Below are positions 17,521 through 26,082 of a stretch of 64,000 nt of DNA, one piece after another; the stretch's first letter is position 1, and each line of letters begins with the position of its first letter. This DNA comes from Streptomyces sp. SAI-127 (lineage in GTDB: Bacteria; Actinomycetota; Actinomycetes; Streptomycetales; Streptomycetaceae), in assembly GCF_029894425.1 (NCBI RefSeq), contig NZ_JARXYJ010000001.1:5146001-5210000 (forward strand), written 5' to 3'. The notes beneath the pieces are model-generated. The model saw nothing but the letters and a program-made list of their open reading frames with translations, was not told the DNA's origin and made no database searches. Made by a program: the position numbers and the translations under genes.

Positions 17521-18354
17521 TCAGCGCAGACCGGCGAAGAGGTCGTTCTCGGGTACGGCCGCGCCGGTGGCGTCCTGGACCCGTACGAAGGTCTCCATGC
17601 CCATGAACTCACCGAACCTCTCCTTGCCCATCCTGAGGAAGAAGATGTTCTCGCCCTGACTGGCGTGCGCGGCCAACGAGTCGAACTTCTGACCGCTGAA
17701 CGCGGTGGTGTCCACCCATGTGGTGATCTCGTCGTCGGGGAGGCCGATCTCGGCCGGCGCGGCGGTCTCGGCAGGGTCCGGCTCCGGCATGTCCTCCTGG
17801 AACTCGCGCATGATCTCGCCGAACCGCTTCACCATCGAGCGGGGCATCGTGGTCCAGTACACCTTCGGCGTCAAGGCGGTCATCTCCAGCGCCGCCATCG
17901 TGATGCGGTGGGCCTGGATGTGGTCGGGGTGGCCGTAGAAGCCGTTCTCGTCGTAGGTGACGACCACATCAGGTCGGTAGTGCCGCATGAGTTCCGCGAG
18001 CCGGGCGGCGCCTTCCTGCACGGGGGTCTGCCAGAAGGATCCGGGGGCGTCGTTGCTCGGCCAGCCCATCATCCCGGAGTCGGCATAGTCCAGCATCTCC
18101 AGATCGCTGATCTTCAGGACCTCACAGCTCGCCTCGAGTTCCTGGCGGCGCAGCAGGGCGACCGCCGCCGGATCGTGCCCGGGATCACCCGGTTTGACAC
18201 CCCCCGGCCCGTCACCGCAACCGCCGTCGGTACAGGTCACGAGAACCGTGCGGATGCCTTCCGCCGCGTACCGCGCGAGGACTCCTCCGGTTCCGGTGGC
18301 CTCGTCGTCGGGGTGGGCGTGTACTGCCATCAGCGTCAGGGGCCGGTCGGTCAT
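17521..18354 (-). CDS. PIG-L family deacetylase (MshB/Mca-like)
   Basis: A 277-residue zinc hydrolase of the LmbE/PIG-L family, which removes acetyl groups from N-acetylglucosamine-type sugars. The zinc ligands are visible: His14 and Asp17 in VHAHPDDEATGTGG, and a His in GHPDHIQAH (142-145). In actinobacteria the close families are MshB and Mca of mycothiol metabolism. The sequence is not clearly either, so the substrate is left open. A MTDRPLTLMAVHAHPDDE start at 18354 has AGGAGGA 8 bases upstream. The frame runs about 100 codons further upstream, but that part is poor coding sequence. Confidence 0.88.
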   Translation of the reverse strand: MTDRPLTLMAVHAHPDDEATGTGGVLARYAAEGIRTVLVTCTDGGCGDGPGGVKPGDPGHDPAAVALLRRQELEASCEVLKISDLEMLDYADSGMMGWPSNDAPGSFWQTPVQEGAARLAELMRHYRPDVVVTYDENGFYGHPDHIQAHRITMAALEMTALTPKVYWTTMPRSMVKRFGEIMREFQEDMPEPDPAETAAPAEIGLPDDEITTWVDTTAFSGQKFDSLAAHASQGENIFFLRMGKERFGEFMGMETFVRVQDATGAAVPENDLFAGLR

Positions 18355-19117
18355 GAAGAAGTCCTCCTGCGGAAATACGACTTGGTCCGAGCGCGCGGCG
18401 GGCGTACCGCGATCCTGGGCCCGGATGCCACCGGCCCCTCGTCGATGCAACCGCGCCGACCGGACCGACTGTTCCCGGCACGGCCGCCTCTCCGGTACAG
18501 GTCGAGGATCGCCGGGTCGATCGGCTCGCGGGCGGCCGGGGATACGTGGTGGCCACGGGACGTCGAGGACGTGGCCCCGCAGGATCCCGGGGCGGCTGAG
18601 CGGGTCATCCCGCCGACCGGGGTCGCGGACACGGTGTCCCGCGGGCTCGTCCTCGCCACCCACCGCGGAGACGGGCGGTCGGCAGCGACTCCGGTTCTAC
18701 GACGGGCTCGGGCTCCGTGTCGGAAGCCGGCTCGGTTCGGGCGTGACCTCGGCGACCGGCTGGGCCGCCTCGACGGCGACGGGCTCGGGCTCGGGCTCCT
18801 GGACGGAATCCGGCTGCGCCTGGCAGCAGCCGCGCGTGGAGTGACCCGTACCCGGCGTACGGGACGAGTCGCTGGACCCGCTGCCCTCGTGGGCGGGCCT
18901 GGGAACGGCCGGGGAAGCCGCTGACCGTCGCCGGCCTCGGCCGTGTCCCCCGCCCGGCTCATCGAGCGCGGGGGACGAGCGGCTGGACGTGAGGGCCGCG
19001 AGGAGCGGTCCCGTGGACGGCCTCGAACCTCCACGCGCGCGTTCCGCGCGAGACGGGACTCAGCCCGTCGGCCTACCGGCGGCGTTGCCGAGCGGGCGCC
19101 GGGGAACCGGTAACGGC
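18355..19117. other. 763-base gap with traces of a decayed minus-strand gene
   Basis: No intact gene is convincing. On the minus strand an ATG at 18962 (MSRAGDTAEAGDG) is followed in another frame by SAASPAVPRPAHEGSGSSDS and then VQEPEPEPVAVEAAQPVAEV (about 18750-18800). A similar EPEPVVEPES piece lies in a third frame, and EPIDPAILDLYRR lies near 18500-18540. These pieces have high third-position GC but sit in different frames, as in a gene broken by several indels. No product can be named. The promoters of the PIG-L gene (minus) and LURP-one gene (plus) must also lie here. Confidence 0.4.
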
Positions 19118-19615
19118 ATGAGATTCCTCGTACGCGACCGGCTCCTCGGCTTCGGTGACGACTACTGGATCGAGGACGACCAGGGCAACAAGGTGTTCCT
19201 CGTCGACGGCAAGGCGATGCGCCTCAGGGACACCTTCGAGCTGAAGGACACCCACGGGCGGGTCCTGATCGACATCCGCCAGAAGATGTTCGCCCTGCGC
19301 GACACCATGCTGATCGAACGGGACGGCGAGCCGCTGGCGACGATCAAGCGGAAACGCCTGTCGCTGCTGCGCAACCACTACCGGGTGGCCCTCGCCGACG
19401 GCAGTACCGAACTCGATGTCAGCGGCAAGATCCTCGACCGGGAGTTCGCCGTCGAGTACGACGGTGAGCTGCTCGCCGTGGTCTCGCGACGCTGGCTGCA
19501 CGTGCGGGAGACCTACGGCGTCGACATCGTCCGGGACGACGCGGACCCTGCGCTGCTGATCGCGGTGGCGGTGTGCGTGATCCACCTGGCTGAGAAGGAA
19601 CGGGAGGACGACTGA
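19118..19615 (+). CDS. LURP-one-related / tubby-like protein
   Basis: 165 residues, MRFLVRDRLLGFGDDYWIEDD..., with the repeated beta-hairpin pattern of the LURP-one fold (KVFLVDGKAMRLRDTFELKD, then REFAVEYDGELLAVVSRRW). The fold is a 12-stranded barrel related to tubby and phospholipid scramblases. The bacterial role is not known. A final hydrophobic strand (LLIAVAVCVIHLAE) ends the domain. The ATG at 19118 is chosen because family members begin with the RYLVRDRLL-type motif. It is convergent with the nitrilase-family gene 28 bases away. Confidence 0.85.
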   Translation: MRFLVRDRLLGFGDDYWIEDDQGNKVFLVDGKAMRLRDTFELKDTHGRVLIDIRQKMFALRDTMLIERDGEPLATIKRKRLSLLRNHYRVALADGSTELDVSGKILDREFAVEYDGELLAVVSRRWLHVRETYGVDIVRDDADPALLIAVAVCVIHLAEKEREDD

Positions 19616-19643
19616 CCTGTCGGGAGGTCTCAGGACCCGGACG

Positions 19644-20417
19644 TCACAGGACCCGGTCCTTCAGGGCCGGGAACTGCTCCCTGGTCACGGACACCCTCCC
19701 CGGGTCGAACTCCACCGTGAGGATCTCCTCGCCGGCGCCCGCCTCCGCGAGGACCTCGCCCCACGGATCCACCACGATCGAGTGACCGGCCTGTGGAACT
19801 CGCGCGTGCGTCCCGGCCGTTCCACAAGCGAGCACGAACGCCTGGTTCTCGACCGCCCGCGCCTTGGCCAGCAGCGTCCAGTGTGCCCGGCGGCGCTCCG
19901 GCCAGCCCGCCGGGATCACCAGGGTCTCGGCGCCCGCGTCGACGAGACCGCGGAAGAGTTCGGGGAAACGGAGGTCGTAACAGGTGGCGACGCCGACGGT
20001 CGTCTCCGGCAGACGGACCGTCACCAGGTCCTCGCCGCGGCCCATCAGCACGGCCTCGCCCTTGTCGAAGCCGAAGCGGTGGATCTTGCGGTAGGAGGCG
20101 GCCAGCTCACCGGAGGGCGAGAAGAAGAGGGAGGTGTTGTAGAGGGTGCCGTCAGGGGCCCGCTCGGGGACGGAGCCCGCGTGCAGCCATACGCCCGCGT
20201 CGCTCGCAGCCTTCGCCATGACCTCGTAGGTCGGCCCTTCCAGCGGCTCGGCCTCGTTGCCGAACTCCTCGAAGGCGAACGCCCCGGTGGTCCACAGCTC
20301 CGGCAGCACGACGAGGTCGGACCCGGCCTGATCCCGTACCAGCGACGCCACACGACGCCGACGCGATTCGACCGATTCGTCCTCATCCACGGCGATCTGG
20401 ATCAGAGAGGCGCGCAC
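19644..20417 (-). CDS. Carbon-nitrogen hydrolase (nitrilase superfamily)
   Basis: A 257-residue cytoplasmic amidase. The Glu-Lys-Cys triad is in place: Glu40 (VLPELW), Lys111 (SYRKIHRFGF) and Cys146 (VATCYDLRFPE). Members of this size group include omega-amidases and Nit-type enzymes that hydrolyse small amides such as deaminated glutathione or 2-oxo-amide compounds. The exact substrate cannot be read here. ATG at 20417 gives the standard MRASLIQIA beginning. It is divergent from the mycothiol-dependent isomerase-like gene across 182 bases. Confidence 0.9.
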   Translation of the reverse strand: MRASLIQIAVDEDESVESRRRRVASLVRDQAGSDLVVLPELWTTGAFAFEEFGNEAEPLEGPTYEVMAKAASDAGVWLHAGSVPERAPDGTLYNTSLFFSPSGELAASYRKIHRFGFDKGEAVLMGRGEDLVTVRLPETTVGVATCYDLRFPELFRGLVDAGAETLVIPAGWPERRRAHWTLLAKARAVENQAFVLACGTAGTHARVPQAGHSIVVDPWGEVLAEAGAGEEILTVEFDPGRVSVTREQFPALKDRVL

Positions 20418-20599
20418 ACTACCACCGTCCTGGCATTCGAGCCGTCCATTACGGGCCTACGATCGTCACACGAAAGCACTGCCGGGGTGCCTCACAGCAG
20501 CGTAACTTAGCGTTCCAAGACACCCGCCGACAGCCACCACCTCCACTGGCAACGCCGCCATCACCAGCCCGTGCTCCGACCGCCGAGGGGTCCCGTTCC

Positions 20600-21424
20600 G
20601 TGAGTCTGCATCCCACCCTCCAGCCCTACGCCGACGCCTGGACCCACTCCATCGACGCGATAACCGAGCTGGTGACGCCCCTCGTGGAGGGAGAGTGGAA
20701 CCGCCGCACCCCCTGCCCGGGCTGGTCGGTCCGGGACGTGGTGTCCCATGTCATCGGTCTGGACTGCGAGATGCTGGGCGACCCGCGCCCCATCCACACC
20801 CTCCCCCGCGACCTCTTCCACGTCACCAACGACCACCAGCGGTACATGGAGATGCAGGTCGACGTCCGTCGCCACCACACGGCACCGGAGATGACCTCCG
20901 AGCTGGAGTACGTCGTCATCCGCCGCAACCGCCAACTGCGGAACGACTCCCGCGACCCCGGCACGAAGGTGCGCGGCCCGCTGGGCACCGAACTGACGCT
21001 CGCGGACTCCATGCGCCAGCACGCCTTCAACATCTGGGTGCACGAACAGGACCTGCGCACCGCCCTCGGGCGGCCCGGCAACCTCGACTCCCCCGGCGCG
21101 CACATCGCCCGGGACGTCCTGCTCGAAGCGCTCCCCGACATAGTGGCCGTCAAGGCCGACGCCCCCCGCAGCTCGGCGATCGTCTTCGACGTCCACGGTC
21201 CCATCGAGTTCCTGCGCACCATACGTGTCGACATCCAGGGCCGCGGCACCCTGGAGACCGCCCCCGCCCTCGGCCCCGCCGCCACCCTCACCCTCGACTG
21301 GGAGACCTACGTCCGCCTGGCCTGCGGCCGCGTGACCCTGGACTCGGTGGCGGACCGGGTGAAGGCGGAGGGCGACCCGGAACTGACGTCGGCGATCCTC
21401 AGGAACTTCACGGTGACGCCGTAG
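20600..21424 (+). CDS. Maleylpyruvate isomerase family mycothiol-dependent enzyme
   Basis: A 274-residue DinB-like four-helix protein of the MDMPI family. The N-terminal helix bundle has WNRRTPCPGWSVRDVVSHVIGLD with a metal-ligand His, and the second cluster is HAFNIWVHEQDLR. A C-terminal domain (residues about 190-270) matches the SCP2-like MDMPI C-terminal region. Family members use mycothiol as cofactor for isomerisation or transfer reactions. Streptomyces carry many paralogues, so the actual reaction is unknown. GTG 20600 follows GAGGGG. Confidence 0.85.
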   Translation: MSLHPTLQPYADAWTHSIDAITELVTPLVEGEWNRRTPCPGWSVRDVVSHVIGLDCEMLGDPRPIHTLPRDLFHVTNDHQRYMEMQVDVRRHHTAPEMTSELEYVVIRRNRQLRNDSRDPGTKVRGPLGTELTLADSMRQHAFNIWVHEQDLRTALGRPGNLDSPGAHIARDVLLEALPDIVAVKADAPRSSAIVFDVHGPIEFLRTIRVDIQGRGTLETAPALGPAATLTLDWETYVRLACGRVTLDSVADRVKAEGDPELTSAILRNFTVTP

Positions 21425-21466
21425 CGGGTGACGAAGCCCGTCCCGGCGGGTGTGCGGGCCGGTGCG

Positions 21467-21496
21467 CTGACGTCCGTTCAGCTGATGTCCGTTCAG
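21467..21496. repeat. Tandem 15-bp repeat between convergent genes
   Basis: CTGACGTCCGTTCAG (21467-21481) is followed directly by CTGATGTCCGTTCAG (21482-21496), one base different. The second copy overlaps the MFS stop codon region. No function is evident. Confidence 0.6.
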
Positions 21497-22806
21497 GCGG
21501 GCACGTGGACCGTCTCCACCCGGCTCGCCACCAGCCGCTCCCGCTCCCGCCGGGCCGCCCGCCCACGCAGCCGCAGGATCTGGCTGACGCCGAGCGCCTG
21601 AAGCACGAAGACGGACGAGAAGGCGACACTGTAGTTGCCGTCGGTCGCGTCCAGGAGCACACCGACGGCGAACAGGGTGGTCATCGACGCGACGAACCCG
21701 CCCATGTTCGTGATGCCGGACGCGGTCCCCTGCCGCTCCGGCGGGTTCGCCGGCCGGGCGAAGTCGAAACCGAGCATCGAGGCCGGTCCGCACGAGCCGA
21801 GCACCACGCACAGCACGATCAGCAGCCACATCGGCGCGTGTTCACCGGGGTAGGCCAGCGTGGCCGCCCACAGCAGCGCCGTCGCCCCCACCGTCCCGAG
21901 CGCGAGCGGCAGCCGCGCCTCGTGGTGCCGGGCGACGACCTGGCCGTAGACCAGACCGACGACCATGTTGGACAGCACGACGAGAGTGAGCAGTTCGCCC
22001 GCCACCGCCCGGGACAGCCCCTGCGCCTCGACGAGGAACGGCAGGCCCCACAGCAACAGGAACACCATCGCCGGGAACTGGGTCGTGAAGTGCACCCACA
22101 GCCCGAGCCGGGTGCCGGGCTCCCGCCAGGACGCGGCGATCTGCCGCCGTACATAGGCCGCCCCCTGGTGCGGGAACGGCTCCGGCTCCTGCCCCTCGGG
22201 GTGGTCCTTGAGGAAGAGGAGCAGCAGGACCAGCACCACCACACCGAGCAGCGAGCTGCCCGCGAACGCCGGGGTCCAGCCGATGCCGTGCAGGAGCCGG
22301 GCCAGGACCAGCGTGGAGACCAGGTTGCCCGCCATGCCGGCGAGCCCGGCGAGCTGCGCGACCAGCGGCCCACGCCGGGCCGGGAACCAGCGGGTGCCCA
22401 GGCGCAGCACGCTGATGAAGGTCATCGCGTCGCCGCAGCCGAGCAGGGCGCGCGAGGCGAGGGCCGTTCCGTATGACGGTGAGAACGCGAAGCCGAGCTG
22501 CCCCGCCGTGAAGAGGACCACGCCGAGCGTCAGCACCTTCTTGGTGCCGAGCCGGTCCACGAGCAGGCCGACGGGTATCTGCATGCCCGCGTAGACGAGG
22601 AGTTGGAGGATCGAGAAGGTCGACAGGGCCGAGGCGTTCACATGGAAGCGGTCGGCCGCGTCGAGGCCGGCGACTCCGAGGGACGTACGGAAGATGACCG
22701 CGACGAAGTAGACGGATACGCCGATGCCCCACACGGCCATGGCACGCCGGCCGCCCGGGGGTGCCTTTTCTGGAGAAGAGCCACCCGGAAGAGTGGACTT
22801 GTTCAT
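21493..22806 (-). CDS. MFS transporter in a GntR-controlled operon
   Basis: A 437-residue, 12-helix permease (AMAVWGIGVSVYFVAVIFRTSLGVAG in helix 1, GLLVDRLGTKKVLTLGV as the loop 2-3 motif, a long cytoplasmic loop near residue 215 with KDHPEGQEPEPFPHQGAAYV). It belongs to the anion/sugar-phosphate-like MFS groups, and the substrate is unknown. The gene overlaps the upstream GntR gene by ATGA (22803-22806), so the two are translationally coupled. The regulator probably responds to a compound moved by this permease. Confidence 0.88.
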   Translation of the reverse strand: MNKSTLPGGSSPEKAPPGGRRAMAVWGIGVSVYFVAVIFRTSLGVAGLDAADRFHVNASALSTFSILQLLVYAGMQIPVGLLVDRLGTKKVLTLGVVLFTAGQLGFAFSPSYGTALASRALLGCGDAMTFISVLRLGTRWFPARRGPLVAQLAGLAGMAGNLVSTLVLARLLHGIGWTPAFAGSSLLGVVVLVLLLLFLKDHPEGQEPEPFPHQGAAYVRRQIAASWREPGTRLGLWVHFTTQFPAMVFLLLWGLPFLVEAQGLSRAVAGELLTLVVLSNMVVGLVYGQVVARHHEARLPLALGTVGATALLWAATLAYPGEHAPMWLLIVLCVVLGSCGPASMLGFDFARPANPPERQGTASGITNMGGFVASMTTLFAVGVLLDATDGNYSVAFSSVFVLQALGVSQILRLRGRAARRERERLVASRVETVHVPA

Positions 22807-23453
22807 CGGAGCTCACCCCGGGCGAGGTGGGAGAACCACTCGACATGCCCGTGAATCAGGCCTACGACCGCCTCCGCGTCGCCGGAGCGCAGTGCCTGGA
22901 GGATCTGCTCGTGCTCGGTGAGGGTCTTGGTGATGCGGTCCGGGTGGGCGTGCATCACGGCGACGCCCATGCGGAGCTGGCGGTCGCGGAGCTGGTCGTA
23001 GAGCCGGTTCAGGATCTCGTTGCCGCCACTGCGGACGATCTCGGCGTGGAAGCAGCGGTCGGTGACGGCGGCGCCGGCCAGATCCCCGGCGGCGGCCTGC
23101 TCCTTCTGCCGCGCGAGCAGTTCCTCGAGGCGCGCGATGAGCTGCGGGGAGGCCGGTACGGCCTTGCGGGCGGCGTGTCCCTCGACGAGTTGCCGGGTCT
23201 CGACGACGTCGGCGATCTCCTGGGCGGAGACCGGCAGGACCAGCGCCCCCTTTTTCGGGTAAAGCTTGATCAGCCCCTCGACCTCGAGACGCAGCAGCGC
23301 CTCTCGCACAGGCGTACGGGAAACCCCGACGGCCTCGCCGAGCTCGCCCTCGGTGAGCAGGGTCCCGCCCTCGTAACGGCGGTCCAGGACACCCTGCTTG
23401 ACGTGCGCGTAGACGCGGTCGGCGGCGGGAGGCTGTTTCACGGCCAGACTCAT
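22803..23453 (-). CDS. GntR family regulator, FadR subfamily
   Basis: 216 residues from MSLAVKQPPAADRVYAHVKQGVL. The winged helix covers about 13-75 (LTEGELGEAVGVSRTPVREALLRLEVEGLIKLYPKKGALV). An all-helical FCD ligand-binding domain follows with the metal-type residues of the fold (DRCFHAEIVRSGGNEI and HEQILQALRSGD). It probably represses its own operon with the MFS gene. A TATGCT -10-like element lies only 6 bases before the ATG, and no good ribosome-binding site is visible, so the mRNA may be leaderless. Confidence 0.9.
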   Translation of the reverse strand: MSLAVKQPPAADRVYAHVKQGVLDRRYEGGTLLTEGELGEAVGVSRTPVREALLRLEVEGLIKLYPKKGALVLPVSAQEIADVVETRQLVEGHAARKAVPASPQLIARLEELLARQKEQAAAGDLAGAAVTDRCFHAEIVRSGGNEILNRLYDQLRDRQLRMGVAVMHAHPDRITKTLTEHEQILQALRSGDAEAVVGLIHGHVEWFSHLARGELR

Positions 23454-23577
23454 GCCCACAGCATAGATACAACACGTACGCATGATGAGTCCCGTTCCAG
23501 TATTCGGACCTCGACAGGAACTCCTGTCCGTGAAAGACACACCCGCCCCAGCCGGGGCACAACCTTGTGTGCTAGTT

Positions 23578-23592
23578 ACGTGTCACACACGT
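23578..23592. promoter_or_regulatory. Palindrome before the carboxypeptidase gene
   Basis: ACGTGT-CAC-ACACGT, perfect 6-bp arms with a 3-base spacer, 71 bases before the TTG start in a region that must hold the promoter. The binding protein is unknown. Confidence 0.35.
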
Positions 23593-23662
23593 GCGGCATC
23601 ACTTTCTTCCCCTCCAACTCGGCCGCACTCAGGGGCATTCGACCGTATTCGGGGTATTTCAC

Positions 23663-24562
23663 TTGATTACCGCTACCAAGGGCCTCCGCGTCCGCAGAGC
23701 CGCAGCCGTCGCCATCACGACCGGCGCAGTGCTCGCCACCGGAGCTCTCACCGCGGCACCCGCGCAGGCGCTCACGACGCCGACCATCACCGCCAAGGGC
23801 GGATTCCTGATGAACAGCGCCACCGGCACGACCCTCTACAGCAAGTCGGGGAACACGAAGCGGCTCACCGCTTCCACCACGAAGATCATGACCGCGAAGG
23901 TCGTGCTCTCGCAGTCGAACCTGAACCTGGACGCCAAGGTCACGATCAAGAAGGCGTACAGCGACTACATCGTCTCCAAGGGCGCTTCGTCCGCCCACCT
24001 GATCGTCGGCGACAAGGTCACCGTCCGTCAGCTGCTCTACGGGATGATGCTGCCTTCCGGTTGTGACGCCGCGATGGCTCTGGCCGACAAGTTCGGCTCG
24101 GGCTCGACGGTCTCCGCGCGCACCAAGTCGTTCATCGCGAAGATGAACACGACGGCCCGGAGCCTCGGCATGGCGAACACGAAGTTCGACTCGTTCGACG
24201 GAATAAGCAATGGTTCGAACGCCTCGACGCCGAAGGACCTCACGCTGCTCGCCCGCAACGTGATGAAGAACTCGACCTTCAAGTCCGTCGTGAAGACCAA
24301 GTCGTACACGGCGAAGACGATCACCAAGACCGGCAGCACCCGCACCATGGGTGCCTGGACGAACACCAACACCCTGCTCGGCTGGAACGGCACGCTCGGC
24401 ATCAAGACCGGCTCGGGCACCGACTCCAAGTACTGCCTCGTCTTCGCCGCCACGAAGAACGGCGAGTCCGTCATCGGCGCGGTCATGACCTCCTCCTCGG
24501 CGGCCAACCGCACGACCGACGTGAAGAAGCTCATCAACTACGGCTACGCGAAGATCAGCTGA
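23663..24562 (+). CDS. D-alanyl-D-alanine carboxypeptidase (S11 penicillin-binding protein)
   Basis: 299 residues, exported (KGLRVRRAAAVAITTGAVLA ... PAQA signal peptide to about residue 36). Trims the terminal D-Ala of peptidoglycan stem peptides outside the membrane. Active-site motifs: STTK (Ser71, Lys74), SGC at 132-134 in place of the usual SxN, and KTG (248-250). Unlike many DacA-type enzymes it ends right after the catalytic domain, without a C-terminal anchor domain. The mature part is rich in Thr, Lys and Ser. The only reasonable starts are TTG 23663 or GTG 23591, and the shorter is preferred because the extra codons are poor coding sequence. Confidence 0.9.
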   Translation: MITATKGLRVRRAAAVAITTGAVLATGALTAAPAQALTTPTITAKGGFLMNSATGTTLYSKSGNTKRLTASTTKIMTAKVVLSQSNLNLDAKVTIKKAYSDYIVSKGASSAHLIVGDKVTVRQLLYGMMLPSGCDAAMALADKFGSGSTVSARTKSFIAKMNTTARSLGMANTKFDSFDGISNGSNASTPKDLTLLARNVMKNSTFKSVVKTKSYTAKTITKTGSTRTMGAWTNTNTLLGWNGTLGIKTGSGTDSKYCLVFAATKNGESVIGAVMTSSSAANRTTDVKKLINYGYAKIS

Positions 24563-24572
24563 CGCCGACCAC

Positions 24573-24607
24573 GAAGGGGCCCGTCGCCGGAAGCGACGGG
24601 CCCCTTC
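24573..24607. terminator. Strong terminator between carboxypeptidase and bkdC1
   Basis: Perfect 15-bp arms (24573-24587 and 24593-24607) around CGGAA. It lies between two convergent genes and probably serves both. Confidence 0.9.
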
Positions 24608-24638
24608 AGTGTTGGACGGCGTGTCCTCCGCGGGCAGA

Positions 24639-26063
24639 TCACGCCCAGGTGATGAGTTTCTTCGGCTGCTCGAGGATGGCCGCGATGTCGGCCAGGACCT
24701 TGGAGCCCAGTTCCCCGTCCACCAGGCGGTGGTCGAAGCTCAGCGCCAGCGTGGTGACCTGGCGGGGCTTCACCTTGCCCTTGTGGACCCAGGGCTGGAG
24801 TTTGATCGCGCCGACGGCGAGGATCGCGGCCTCTCCTGGCGGGAGGATGGGGGTGCCGGTGTCGACGCCGAAGACGCCGACGTTGGTGATGGTGACGGTG
24901 CCGCCCTGCATCGCGGCCGGGGAGGTGCGGCCTTCCTTGGCCGTGGTCACCAGTTCGCCCAGGGACTCGGCCAGTTGGGGCAGGGTCTTGATGTGGGCGT
25001 CCTTGATGTTCGGGACGATCAGGCCGCGCGGGGTGGCCGCGGCGATGCCGAGGTTGACGTAGTGCTTGAGGACGATCTCCTGGTTCGCCTCGTCCCAGGA
25101 GGCGTTGATGTCGGGGTTGCGCTTGATCGCGACCAGCAGGGCCTTGGCGATCAGCAGGAGCGGGTTCACCCGCAGGTTCTGCAGGTCCTTGTCCTGCTTG
25201 AGTTCCTCGACCAGCTTCAGGGTGCGGGTCACGTCCACCGTCACGAACTCCGTGACGTGGGGGGCCGTGAACGCCGAACCGACCATCGCCGCGGCCGTCG
25301 CCTTGCGGACGCCCTTGACCGGGACACGGGTCTCGCGGGCCGCGTCGTACGAGGCCGCGAGAGGTGCCTGGGCCGGCGTCGGGGTGACCGTCGGCTCGGG
25401 AGCGGGCGCCTGGGCCGGGGTCGCCGCCGCGTGGACGTCCTCGCGGGTGATGATGCCGTCCGGGCCGGACGGGATCACCGTGGTGAGGTCGACGCCCAGA
25501 TCCTTGGCCAGCTTGCGCACCGGGGGCTTGGCCAGCGGGCGGGACTGCTCGGTGGCGGCCGGGCTGGTGGTGACAGGGCTGGTGGTGGCCGGGCCGTGGC
25601 CGTTCAGTTCGGTCTGGATCGCGACCGATGCCTGCTGGACCGGAACCTCCGGGCCCTTGCGGGGCCGGCGCTTGGTCGAGGAGGCCGCCACGCCGTAGCC
25701 GACCAGGACCGGCTGACGGCCCTCCGGCTTCTTCTCGGGAGCCGCGGAGGCTTCGGGAGCCGCGGAGGTTTCCGGAGCCTCGGCCGGCGTCTCCGGGGTC
25801 GCGGGGGCACCGCCCGCCACGTCCACCGCGATGATCGCCGTGCCCACGTCGACCGTGGTGCCCTCGGGGAAGCGCAGCTCGCGCACCACCCCGTCGTAGG
25901 GGATGGGCAGTTCGACGGCGGCCTTGGCCGTCTCGACCTCGCACACCACCTGCCCGTCGGTGACCGTGTCACCGGCCTGGACATACCACTTGAGGATCTC
26001 CGCCTCGGTGAGCCCCTCGCCCACGTCGGGCATCTTGAACTCGCGCACGGACGCTTCCGTCAT
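24639..26063 (-). CDS. bkdC1: Branched-chain keto acid dehydrogenase E2, operon 1
   Basis: 474 residues. The dihydrolipoamide acyltransferase core of the complex, accepting the branched acyl group from E1 and passing it to CoA. The lipoyl domain is 1-85 (VETAKAAVELP, lipoyl Lys47), then a Pro/Ala-rich hinge with PEASAAPE repeats, a peripheral-subunit-binding domain near 200 (VRKLAKDLGVDLTTVIPSGPDG), and the catalytic domain ending with FDHRLVDG (His445, Asp449). Third gene of bkdA1-B1-C1, 19 bases after bkdB1. A GTG nine bases upstream (26072) sits better behind AGGAGAGG and could be the real start. A near twin is at 40134-41561. Confidence 0.93.
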   Translation of the reverse strand: MTEASVREFKMPDVGEGLTEAEILKWYVQAGDTVTDGQVVCEVETAKAAVELPIPYDGVVRELRFPEGTTVDVGTAIIAVDVAGGAPATPETPAEAPETSAAPEASAAPEKKPEGRQPVLVGYGVAASSTKRRPRKGPEVPVQQASVAIQTELNGHGPATTSPVTTSPAATEQSRPLAKPPVRKLAKDLGVDLTTVIPSGPDGIITREDVHAAATPAQAPAPEPTVTPTPAQAPLAASYDAARETRVPVKGVRKATAAAMVGSAFTAPHVTEFVTVDVTRTLKLVEELKQDKDLQNLRVNPLLLIAKALLVAIKRNPDINASWDEANQEIVLKHYVNLGIAAATPRGLIVPNIKDAHIKTLPQLAESLGELVTTAKEGRTSPAAMQGGTVTITNVGVFGVDTGTPILPPGEAAILAVGAIKLQPWVHKGKVKPRQVTTLALSFDHRLVDGELGSKVLADIAAILEQPKKLITWA

Positions 26064-26082
26064 CGTCGTCACGACCCTCTCC

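Noticed and set aside
17665..18924. Long plus-strand open frame over the PIG-L gene and the gap
   Set aside because: Opposite a well-defined PIG-L deacetylase, with composition typical of an antisense frame and no start signals.
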